Source: Litsea cubeba
Taxonomy: Eukaryota > Streptophyta > Magnoliopsida > Laurales > Lauraceae
DNA: 64,000 nucleotides
Reading direction: 5' to 3'
NCBI GenBank assembly: GCA_012931725.1
Contig: CM022948.1
Coordinates: forward strand, 91,656,215 to 91,720,214
In this document: one piece after another, positions 24,739 through 36,900 of the stretch
How the letters are laid out: each line of letters starts with the position of its first letter
How positions within the stretch are numbered: the first letter of the stretch is position 1
The notes under the pieces: generated by a model
What the model saw: the letters and a program-made list of their open reading frames with translations, nothing else
Databases searched by the model: none
Told to the model about the DNA's origin: nothing
Made by a program: the position numbers and the translations under genes

Positions 24739-24803
24739 GTTGAAGCTTTTCCGTGGACAACACTCTCTTTTCCTCTGCTCCTTTCACTCGGATAGTGATA
24801 GTG

Positions 24804-27800
24804 ATGGGCGAGAAGTACGACCTGCCTGAACTCCGGCAAATGTTTGCCGGAAGGAGCAACTACACGGGGGTGACACACGTCGGAAAGACACATCTGGGTG
24901 GTCACCAGAATCTGACTAGTGGGCAAGATTATGATCAGATGGGTGTTGTGGGAAAAATGATGTTGCCTTCATCTTCTTCTGCTACTGCTGCTGCTCAGGG
25001 TCAAGTGCAAAGAAGGGTGGTTGAGTTTCGGTCAGATTCGTCTTCTGTGAGTGGGTTTGAAGAGGGAGGGGGAAATGGGAGATGGCCCAGGCAAGAGACT
25101 CTCACTCTTCTTGAGGTCAGATCGCGTCTGGATCACAAGTTCAAGGAAGCCAATCACAAAGGACCCCTGTGGGATGAGGTCTCCAGGTACAAAACACTAC
25201 TCTAAATGTACTATAATTTTATTTTATATCAAAATGTGCCTCTAGTTAGCTGTTTCTCAACTTATGTGGTCTTATTATCTAAATCTCCCTCTAAGGCCTA
25301 AGCTAGTGAGGGGAAGCAACTAATGTGGTTTTATTTTCTAGTTACCTTGAAGTAATGCTCTCTCTCTCTCAAAGCTCCTCCATGGTGTGCTATGTTGGTC
25401 TTGTGTTGGAAATGTGGCTACTTTTTCACAAGCTTACCTAGTCACCTTGACAAAACACTTTCTTAGACTTTCTGTTTTCCTGGTTTGAGTTTGAAATTTG
25501 AAAACCCTTTTGAGTTACTTTGGAGTTTTTACTCTTAGAACAGTGTGTTTGTTTCAGTGGATGATGTCAGGATCCTGTGTGGATCCTCTATATTGGTTTT
25601 GTTTTACTTAGAATAGGGCAGCCCTTTGCCCCTTTGGACTGTAAGGGAAGACTACTTTTTTTTTTCATTGATCCCTGGGTTGAAAAAGAAAAACTCCTTG
25701 GGTGTATTTTTTTTGCTACTTAATAGATTTGTGTGTTGAATTCAGTTCATATATATGTAACAATACGATATTTGTATTTGTTTTGCATTTAATACATAAG
25801 GATTAGATTACTAGGTCCGTAATTACACATGTAAAGTGCTCGTGCAATTACCAACCTTACACTAGTATTTGAGCACCTATGTATTATTGTTGCCCCTCTG
25901 CCTTCTAAACTGGTCAAGCAATGTTTGTATGCAAACCCTCCATCATCGGCCTCCCTAGGCACCACTCCAACCTATTCTATCCTTCCTCCCGTACGTGGGT
26001 AGTCTTGCCGCCCTACTAACTTTAGTACTTCCCCAAACCGGCCGAAACTAAACCCAATTTACCCAAGATTTCTTGTACTGCAAGGATCCAATCCAAGAAA
26101 ATTGAAGACAACAAAAAATTAGGGTTTTGGGAGTTGGAACCTCTTTTATATGGACCACAGTGCAAACTGCAAAAGCACGTACATGACTGTCTCCATTAGC
26201 TGAACCACTCAAATTGATGTGCATACAAGAAAAGACCCTCTCTACCACTCGCTCACTGATGCAGCCTGTATAAATGTGACCCACTAGATCACAAGTCTCA
26301 ATCGTGGATAAAAGCCATCGCCCATGGGTGAGTGTGATTGTTCTTTTGTTTTTGTTGTTTTAAATGATGGCTAGATTGCATCTATCAAATATGTCGAAAC
26401 GAATTGAAACTAGATCCATTGGATAGCTTATTCAATTAGCTTTCCATTGAGCTCAAGTTTGTCAATTCTTATTTAGATTGAGAAAATTATGCCAATTTTC
26501 TAAAAGAGTATAGTATAGATGAGTTACAATTTAAGTTTTTTTTTTTTTAAGTTTTGACATATTAGTCCTCCTTAAACCCGGTTTTCAATTTCATGGTTGA
26601 AATTCAAATAATATGAATGTGGGTCATTTGAGTGAAATTTGATAGGGTCGACTGGACAGGAAAGTCGTTTTTATAATGACTTGGATGTTCAATAAGTGGG
26701 CTGACTGTTTTTTTTTTCTTGGTAAAAAGTGTGGGCTCATGACTGTTGTGGTATGATTTATTTTTTTCTTTAATTTTTTCATATCTCTACTACATAGAAA
26801 AAATTTGGAGGCCTTAAAATCATTAGTAGGCCATAAAAGAAGTGTCCCTTTTTCTGGGAGAGATCGATTTCACTAAAATACGATGTAGGCCTACTCTTAG
26901 ATTAATCAGTGCATAACATATTTATATTTTTATAGTAGTTATCTAAGTCTTCTAAAAGTAATTATGGAACATTTAAGTGAAATCTTACAAAGGCTACAAG
27001 GGAATGAGCCATTTTTCCCTTTCACTTGATAGATGCCTGCATCACCCACCCATGCCAAAGTTGGTTGCATTGTTAAGATTGTTGCATTTCTATGGAGGGA
27101 CTGCGATCCACTGGGTTGACCATCTCTTTTGTTGAAAAAATATCCCACCTTTTTTTTTAATTTATTCCACTTGTCAATTTATAGGCAACTTTTCTTAATT
27201 TCCTGTCATTTGGTTTGTATGAAATTTGGATGGGCCATCTTTTCTAATGTAACATGGTTTAAGAAATAACTTAATAGTAGCTGAAAATGGCGCGTATGGA
27301 TGTTCTTGTTGCAGGATCATGGCAGAAGAGCATGGGTACCGAAGGAGTGGCAAGAAATGTAGAGAGAAGTTAGAGAACTTGTACAAGTACTATAAAAAGA
27401 CCAAAGAAGGCAAGGCAGGTAGACAAGATGGTAAGCACTACAGGTTCTTCAGGCAGCTAGATGCACTCTATGGAGAAAATAGCAACCCCGCCATAGAGAC
27501 TAATCTCATTGATAACAACCCATGTCTACAAAGCACTAACCCTTCCACTTTTCAACTAAATCAAGAAACTTTTCAAGGTCAGAAGCTCTCCGAGAGCCTT
27601 AGTTTGTCTAATTCCTCTGAATCCAACACTTCATCTTCCTCCTCCGACGAGGATCTTAATACGATTGCAATCACTGGTAACGATACAATCAACAAGCAAA
27701 AAGATGCTAGCAATCTTAAAAGAGGGCGGAAGAGCTGGAAGGCAAAGATTAGAGAATTTGTGGACTTACAGATGAAGAAATTCATGGATATACAAGAAGC

Positions 27801-28575
27801 TTGGTTGGAAAGGATGCTAAAAACTATTGAGCATCATGAGCAAGAAAGGTTAGCTAGAGAAGAAGCATGGAGGAAGCAAGAGTCTGAAAGATTCAATCAT
27901 GAACATAGAATTTGGGCGAGTGAGCGAGCTTGGATCGAAGCTCGCAGCACAGCATTGATAGAAGCATTGAATAAGTTCAATAGGCATGAGATAAAGACTT
28001 CATTGTCACCTGAGGAGCTTACAGCAGCAATTGACATCCATGAAGATGGCCAAAACGAAATGGAAAATGGGAGGGAAACCTTTGGGAGCAGCATGAACAA
28101 CAGAAGATGCTCAGAACTAGAAATTTTATATCTAATTCAACTAAGAAGTGCAATGGAGACTGAGTTTAAAGAAGGTGGATATTCTAATTCAGCTTTATGG
28201 CAAGAGATCGCAGGGAAAATGGGTTGTTTGGGCTATGACATTGATGCAAATAGATGCAAAGAGAAGTGGGAGAGCATCAACGGATACTTGAAGAAAAACA
28301 AGGACTCTAACAAAAAACGCAAGGAGAATTCCAAAACATGTCCTTACTTTCAACACCTTGATTCTTTATACATGGAAGGAGGTGGCATCTGCAGCCATGG
28401 AACCAATGAGCAGGTGCTTGAGACAGCGGCGGAAGGACCGAACAACGGTCCATCTCCTTCTAATTCCAACACGGGTGCGGTCCGAAATGACAGCTGCTTA
28501 AGGTTTCTAATGGCTGATGGGGAGAACTTGTGGGAGAACTATGGTGTGAAGCTTAGCAAGGATGGGAGCCAGTAG
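24804..28575 (+). CDS. PTL: PETAL LOSS-like double trihelix transcription factor
   Basis: Two exons, 24804-25186 and 27315-28575, join in frame across a 2.1-kb GT-AG intron (S-R codon split) to give 547 residues. The GT-2 clade architecture is complete. N-terminal trihelix about 93-180 (RWPRQETLTLLEVRSRLDHK; LWDEVSRIMAEEHGY; KKCREKLENLYKYYKKTKEG). Ser-rich linker with an acidic patch. Basic KRGRKSWKAKIREF. Long central charged alpha-helical coiled coil about 285-350. C-terminal trihelix about 391-480 (CKEKWESINGYLKKNK). The N-terminal YDLPELRQMF matches the PTL tag YGIPELRQLM, which favours PETAL LOSS over GT-2/GTL1. The third Trp of helix 3 is Leu in the first domain (Phe in Arabidopsis PTL), and the C-terminal domain lacks its first Trp (NRRCSELE). 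An upstream in-frame GTG at 24753 is not used as start. PTL represses growth between sepals and shapes petals in Arabidopsis; nuclear localisation is expected. Confidence 0.9.
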
Positions 28576-30958
28576 TTTTTGAGGAAGAGTTTTGCATCTA
28601 CTGAGCGGCAGGAGCTCTGGGATGAGCATCTTTGAGAGGGTTGGGTTGAAACAGCTGAATTTAGTTAGTTAGAATTCATGTCATATTTTGCTTGATCTTT
28701 GAAAGATTTGTGTTTGTGAGTTCTAGATTAGGGTTTTGTGTTTGTGCATCCATCTGAAAAGGGGCCCACGGATCTGAGGGGCCCGTGCTTACCTTTTAGC
28801 AAGTCATGTGAAAACGGGGCACCTTGGGGACACTAACCTTTCCTCTCTTCTCAAATTTTCCTTGTTAGATTCCAACTCAAGAAACTTTAGTTTCGATGGT
28901 TTATTGAATTTTTCTTTTAAGTGCTTATGGTGTGGATTAATTAGGCCTTTTAGGGCTTCTTTGTTTGGAGAATGATATCATTAGAATAGCCTGCGCATCG
29001 TTTGGCTGGCTTTTAATCAAAATTACTAAGGGCCTATTTGTATACATAGAATACATATGATTCATGTTAAAAAAAAAGTTCCACCAAAGCTAACACACTT
29101 AAGGTGTTGGCACCTTAAAAGACATGCCTAAGGATCAGTCTCTGGCTACTCAAGTTAAAGTATCACTCATGGACCAATAGTGCAACATATATAGCAAAAG
29201 AAAAATAAGTTTCACCAACGGATTATTAAAAAGGTGAGGGGTGAAGGAGTAGTGAGGCGAAAGGAGACCTTGACTTTCCTATGATGTGTATTAAAATAGT
29301 GCTATCTTGATATCAATTCCCTATTTTCCTTTAACTCAATTTTCATTTAAGAGGAGGTTATTTTATTGTCATTTTTTATATTCACCTTTAATTCTTTATT
29401 TTTAACCACAATTGGGCATTTACATCTCATGGTATGAAAGTATTCGATCCACATGTAATTTTGGGCTGATTTTCTAGAAATTCCTATGTTTTTTTGATAG
29501 ACTGCATCATACATGTGCAATCTATATACAAGGGACAGCCTCTCTTGTGATTGTAGATCTGACCAAATAGGCTGGATCTACATCAGAGCCACTTTAATTT
29601 GGATGGATCCTGTCCTATTTTTATATTTGTTGTTTTTAGACAATGTTTTCACAGTAATTGTCTAAATAGGTCCATACCATCACGCTCAAATACAGACACA
29701 TCACGGTTCATGGACACTTGACCATCATCCATCAGGCAGGTTTAGCTATGGATCAGGCACCTTGCAAATCGCATTGGTTAAGACATCATAAACTATTTTA
29801 ACACTGGCACAACGTATTCAATCGTATGATGGATAGTGTGGAAACTCGAGATATCACTAGTGCATGCTCCATGCTTTTGTTCATGCTGTCCAGAGTTGAG
29901 GCCCATCTCTTGCTACATCACAACTCACATCATATATTTTATATTTGGCTGCTTCCTTTAACAAAGGAAGTCCACAGACTTAAATGAATAAAAGGAACTG
30001 TTGGGCTTGTGTGGACTGCTCTTGTGCATTTGATAAAACTATCTTTTGCACAGCCTCTGCCTAAAAAGGTTTAGGAAAGGGAGTAGCAAGGTTACATCAA
30101 AGTGTGAGATTGCTTAGATATGTCACATGTGTCAACATCGCGGGATATGTCGTACTATCATGGCACAATGGCACTTTCACTAAAAATAATAAGGAAAAAA
30201 AAAACTGTGCCATCCATAGCATATTTAAGACATTATCCCAAGAAAATTCCTGATGAAAAAGAACACGTAAAATTGTGGATGAGATGGGCCTGTTTCTTCA
30301 AAATTTAAAAATCCCAAACCCTTTGCTTCTTGGTGAAATTTTTGTATGCTCAAATACAAAAGAGCATAAAAAATTCTGCTATATCTGGGAATTCAAGAAT
30401 TCTCTAAATTCCAATAAAAACACATGCCCGTAGCATTGATCGCAATGTAACGTGATCGATTTTGAGCTGCCAATTAGATAGAGTAAATGTATGGCTAGTG
30501 CCCTTGAACACCCATAAAAGAGAGGAGTGAAGTGAATTTCAGATCTCATTTTTATTTATTCCAATTTCTTTTTTCATTTTAAAAAGTTACATAAAGAAGA
30601 ATAATAAGAAAAAGAAGATGAAGAAGCAAAGTACCTTAGATTATATTTGTCCAACAAACTTGTAAGTTTTGCATTGTCTGCCCCTGAACCCTTTTATTTT
30701 TACCTTTTTAGGAAAAAGCACTAATCTATCAATAAGCTTTAAAAATAGAAAATACAATTAAAAACTTATCATAAAATATGTAAATAAGCTCTAAATCATA
30801 AAATAAGAGCTTATTTTTAGATTTTCCAAATGCCCCCATAAGTGTTAAGATTTGTCAAATCCAAACTCCTGACCAGGTGCAGAACCTGTAGATGGAGCAA
30901 TGGCAGCCTTTCTCCCAAATATTCAAAAATGGCATTCCAGTGCAACGATCAGATGCTG
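28576..30958. other. Convergent intergenic region between the trihelix and tRNA prenyltransferase genes
   Basis: Holds the 3' ends of both genes, which face each other. It is AT-rich with several weak direct repeats. No protein motif was recognised in its open frames, including the 62-codon one at 30120-30308. Confidence 0.45.
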
Positions 30959-33900
30959 CTACTGATCAACTAGAGGGATCATCTGAGACTTCCGAAGCCG
31001 CAGGACCCGCTTCCGATGCCTACGCCCCAGTTTGTGCTCCTCCCATTCATGTGCCCCACGAAGAATCCGATTCCCACAGGCCTGTTGGAGGAAATCCGAG
31101 GCATGCAATAAAATTAGAAAACAGCCAGAGCAATCCATACTTTTCTAGCCAACAATATTCATATTACTGTGACAAACAATTCGTCCTAAATCAGCCATTG
31201 CATTAAAATACAACAAAAGGAATATATTTTAGAAAAGAAAAGGGCTCTATGAATGTAGCTTAATAAAATATAGTAGACAACAAAAAATCATTCATGACCG
31301 ACCAAGAAAAAAATAGTTGGAAAGCCAACCATCACCCCACACAAAAAAGGAATCAAAGGGAACAAAGAAACTAACCCAAACAGTGTTCTTCAAAAATTCA
31401 TAACAGGAAATTTAAAAAAAAAAAGTTCTGAAAATAGGCATGTGGAATTAACCATCCATTACGTCTAATTAGAGACATCTATTTTACCATACCAAATAGT
31501 GCTTCACCAAAAGCAACAGGCAACAATAAAGCCTGAATGTGGTGTCAAGTGCACAAAGGCTCAGTAGAAAGTTCCCAGTAAGCAACTGACAGTAAAAGCC
31601 ATCCATTTGCTTTCAGAAATAGGCATGAGTACCCATTTTCTTTTCTTTTTGCAAGGTATGAGTACTCACATTTCCAAGGATATGTAGAGGAAATGACACT
31701 AGTTCTCTTTTTCTTTCTTTCTTTTTGATGACATTGGTATCCCTAAGGTCTTTGACAAGACTAATTCCCCAGGTGGCGCCTGCTAAACCCACACAAATGC
31801 ACATGGAGAAATCTAGGGTGGGTTTCGAACACAAGACATGGGGAGCAAACCCATCCCTTATTGCACTCCAACTCCCAAGTGGGTGAAAAAGTGCTAGCTC
31901 AAACGTTACAACTGACATATTTGAATGTTATCAGTCTCAACAGCAAAGGATGTTGATAAATATTACAGGGAAAGGACAAACATTGCTTGTTTACTAGAGA
32001 CTCCATACAAGGGAGAGAAGGCTAGGATGTAAGAGAAGGATTGAAACTTTACTATTTATGAAAGTAATGCAAGAGATGGAATAGGCATTAAAGTTGATGA
32101 AAACCTAACAAAGATTGCAGCAACTAAAAAGATGACGGTGTTATAATGGTCATTACTTTTGTGGAGCACACTAACCTCACATACATATTGAGTCCACAAG
32201 TCCCTTTCCACGCTCTGGGCATCAGCACTATTGAGCAACTTTGAGTCCCTCAGTGAGCTTTTGTTCTCGTGGATGAAAGCTTCAATGATGTTCACGCAGG
32301 GTTTAACAACTCTAGTGGTCCATGAGTCACCTGAATTGGCTGCCAACAAGAGAATACATCATTTAATTCAGAGATGAATCAGCCAAATGTCAATTTACAC
32401 GTAAATACATTCAACGAATACCGATAAGACTCTCGAGGCATACACAGGAAGGCTTCTGTTGCATCGATATAGTGCAGGTCCCATCCAAAAAATGTTCTTA
32501 ATCGATTAAGCCTCCGTTTCTGAAATATAAGGACACTTTCAAATGCAACCTTTAGAATAAAACTATATGATGCAGCGCGCTTATTTTTTTTTTCCTGCAT
32601 TATGAGCAAGCAAATTGGAAGTTTCTATTATAAAATGCAAATTTATTGTGACCATGTATGTAAAGAGGAATTATTGGATCCTAAGACTCAGCAAGAGTTC
32701 AAATTTCTCTGGTGTCCAATTCTACAAATGAGGATGGCGGTCTGATGATACCAAGATTCATACTACTTATCTTATGCATCCCACTGTGGAAGAAGAATGC
32801 ATCAAAAGCCTCTCATACCAGAGTCTGATGGAATTTGCATTTGTGGTTTACAAATACACAGTTATGGAATATAAAGCAAAGATCCAAAATTCGGCATGGA
32901 GAAAAGGGCCAGTTCTTGATTGTCAAAGGATATCACAGACTAGAAGATATTTGGGGCATTCCATCATGGTCCAAAAATACAGTTTTGGACCCATAACATG
33001 CAGGGCCGAACCCATTATGTAGTGGCTGATATAACAGCCTATGGCCCTAAACCATTGTATCCATCCATTTAGCCCTTCTTTTCTTGAAGAAATAATTAAA
33101 ATCCAGCAAAATAAAAAGTTGAAAATCTCAATTCAAGGTGTTTTAGATGTAAATAAGAAACAAAAATATAAAAAACTGATACATGTTAAATAGTTCCTAT
33201 GCATTTCATTTTTCCAACTGTTAACTCCACATGACTGTAAGAATGAAAACAAAAACTAAATAACAGGTAAAACAATTAACCAAGAACCAATATTTTAAAC
33301 CATGGTTTCGATCATCAGAACTTGTCTACATATTTACTAAAAAGGGTGTCGCTGGTCTTGGCAAACCCTACAGTTCGTTGATGTGATTTTATTTTGCGTT
33401 GTTATTTACACATGCATGTGGGTGTAACAGAGAGGTTGATAAATGGACTTTTTTTTTATAAGGATAAATGGACTTACTTGACGACGAACAAGTCTGCGGG
33501 TGTTAGCCTTCAGCCTATCAATTGCTTCGCTTAACAGAATTTTGAGTTTGTTATTATCCGAATCTAGAATTGCCTTTAAGTTGGATTTTGACAATTTCTC
33601 ACATGTATCTGTTGGAGGAAGCCCAGTCTTGGTACTGGATTCATAATCATTCCTGTTGTTGCAAGAGTAACAAGTATTGGAGAGGTAACATCCCAGAAAC
33701 TCCTCAAACTCACGAACGCCAATAGCCTGCTTCAAACCTCGAGTATAATCTGCATTTGGGTTGTAAATATTGTACACTTCATTGAGTAAACCTGCATCTA
33801 TCATGCTATCTACCCTTCTGTCAACGTATCTATCCAGTGCACAGAGAGATGCATCCACCCATATAAAGCAGCAATTGTATCTGAAATTATCCGCTCGACC

Positions 33901-36900
33901 CCACTTCTGCCATAAGATATGAATGTAAATATTGTACACTTCATTACTACAAAATAAAGTAACTAATCGTAAAAATTTAATCCATATACATGATTGGAAT
34001 TTGAGTTTTTTCACCATATTTGTAGAAGTCAGAATAAGGCAAGTCCACAGGCAAGTCTTTCATGGACTCCTGCCAGAGACGACAGTGTCAGCCCAAGAAT
34101 CAAATGGAGTCCATAGCAAACAGCCGATGTGAACCCCTCTTTAGTTTTCCAAAAACCCATGATGCCCAGATACGGATACATATATGGCTATCGAAGATAT
34201 AACTGCAATTCTGGAAATCTAGGACAACGATACGGATATGGCTGCCTAATTTTTTCTTTAAAACATGTCTAAAACAATGAAATTATCATTGTTTATTATA
34301 ACATTTTTTTTATGTTGAAAAGTAAGAAGAAGAAAAAGGAATTCTATAAAATAATGGACCTAGTAAGTGGAATATGCTAAAAGTACGCAGGATATCTTTT
34401 AACTTGTACCTTGGAAGCATCGCTGCATTATTGACTATCGAGGACCGATACAATTGTCATATCGGTCCAACACAGATACGCTATATGTACAAGTATCCGG
34501 GCATCATAGCCAAAACCATAACTTTGCTCTACTGAAAAGAAAAAAAACTGGGAAAAAAAAAACAAACAAACAAAAAAAAGAGAATGTTAAAATGATCTCA
34601 AATGTAATCCATTGATCCTAGCTCGAACCTCTGAAGCCTTCCCTTGAAAAAGTTTGCTCGGGGGTACACCTGTGCTTGCATACAAATTAAGATAATGGGT
34701 TACCTGCAATAAATTGCAATATCAGATGAAAATATCCCACTTGTACATGATAGGTGAAACCAATATAGCTGAATTGCTCAAAGAGATAAATAGATTAACA
34801 TTGGTTAAGAAAGTAGTGATACATCATATTATAAAATTTGTAATGGATAATGGATTATATCTTTAATTCATCCAGCTCTGTTTTATTAAATGTCCTAACA
34901 TGTTAAGACATTTTTGTTTCACTTGCTAGTGTAAAGAGAAATAAGAGAAATAATCGAGCGTGTGCCACTGTTCCTTGACATTTGACAACAACCACGATGA
35001 GTAAGAGATTTTGGGAAAGATGGAGTGATCTACTACTATCACTAGGACATTACAATCCCTAGATTAGGAGATTACAATCAATCATCCTAACTACATCATC
35101 ATCATCAGCCTTGTCCCAACTATGTTGGGGTCGGCGATCATCCTAACTACAATCAATTAATAATCCTAACAAATTCTAGGATAATTACAACTGTGGTGTT
35201 ATGTACCTGAAATACTACACACATTTTACAATATGGTGATCCATGACAATCTCAAAAGTATGTCCCTTCAACCTCACCCTCAAATTGATGAGGGTCATAA
35301 AGATTTAAGTTTGGACACTAAAACCTGATTCCTATTAGCCTTTGTAAATAAATCTGCAAGCTGAAGCGGTGAGACATGAGGAAGTAACAGAAGAAGCTTG
35401 TCTTGTAAGTTGTGTACACAATCCAACGACTCTTTAACTTTTATTCAACGCTACAGCCTTACATTGTGATTATTTACTTGCAATAGTATTTTTCATTAGA
35501 GGAAACAAAGAAAGTTGATCATTTTATTTGTTCAGCTCTATATGCTGCACGGCAGCCCATGTGTTGGTCATACAAATTGTTGATACCACAGGCTCAACCA
35601 TTGATGACAATACCCCAGAAAGCAACCCCTTCAATGATTCTAATTGGGCAATGTTTCCCTCATTCAACATATAGACCATATTTTTGAATTGTCCATTTGC
35701 AAGTTAACCATGGATGGCAAGAATAATCTGTTTTGAGAGAAATAGGCTTAGTTATTTCCATGATGTGGCCAAAGAGATGCAGCACTGTTGGTTGGACAAA
35801 ATAATGAATCACTTGAATAAGAATTGTATCAGAACAACAATTCTTACTTATTAGTATCACTTATTCACTTTAACTAAAGAAGTAGGTTAAAAACTAAATT
35901 AATACATTCTATAAATGCCTAAAAACACAAAAACTATCGAAACACGATTAACCATTTTGAAGATTTTTAGGGTTCAGGAAAAGATAGACAGGATTAACAA
36001 CTAAGATATACAGGATTAACCAAATGATAGACTGAGTTAACAAATCTGCAGGAAACCTTACTTTTCTACGATCATTTGGATGAATCCTATTTGCGGCAGC
36101 TGGATCAAGCACTTTAAGATGGTCAAAACCACTACATAAATCTACATCATCCCAGTCAAAAGTTGAATTTGGATCTGGGTCCCCTGCAGTAAATCTAGCC
36201 AATTAAATGAAAAGTGGCTGCACGAACTCTTAGTAAACAACATTAAAGAAACAGCTCCTTAGTCCATACCAAGATGACTATTTTGATCACATTCATCATT
36301 ATCTCTGAGGTCATCCAGCAAGAACGCGCTCACAAGAGCCTGAATGGCCAAAAAAAAAAGTTTATACACCAAAAGAAAATTTACAGTCGTGATATTCTGT
36401 CTTTAATGAATATCTAACACTTAACAGCCTTAATTCCTTTTTTATCTTTCCAAAAAGCCATAAACTGACCTTGCCCTGCATAAATACTAAGTTGCATGAG
36501 TACAAGTTGTTGGGAAGTCCCACGTCGCCTAAGATATAGGCTTGACATGTCTTAATATACCTGTATGGGCCTTCCACCTATCATCTTAAGCTTTTGGGTT
36601 GGTATATGGTTTCTTACATGGTATCAGAGCGGGTTCCGATCCTGTTGTTTTTGTGTGGCCCACGTGGCCGTCGTTCTTGTGTAACCAATGTGACAGGCCC
36701 GTCCATAAAATTTGTTGGGCCTGCACGTGAGGGGGAGTGTTGGGAAGTCCCACATCGCCTAAGATATAGGCTTGACATGTCTTAATATACCTGTATGGGC
36801 CTTCCACCTATCAACTTAAGCTTTTGGGTTGATACATGGTTTCTTACACAAGTATGTGTGAAAATCCAACAATGGCACAAGGTGTCCGATTCAGCAAATC

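Noticed and set aside
24753..24803. Upstream in-frame GTG start for the trihelix protein
   Set aside because: Not an ATG. The ATG at 24804 begins the conserved N-terminal tag (YDLPELRQMF).
30892..31206. 104-codon plus-strand open frame
   Set aside because: Antisense shadow of the last IPT2 exon, which encodes the zinc finger and C terminus.
32300..32335. Alternative acceptor AATTCAG for IPT2 exon 10
   Set aside because: It keeps frame but drops three residues. The upstream TTGGCAG gives SNSGDSW, matching the spacing S-K-S-E-E-S-W of the Arabidopsis protein better.
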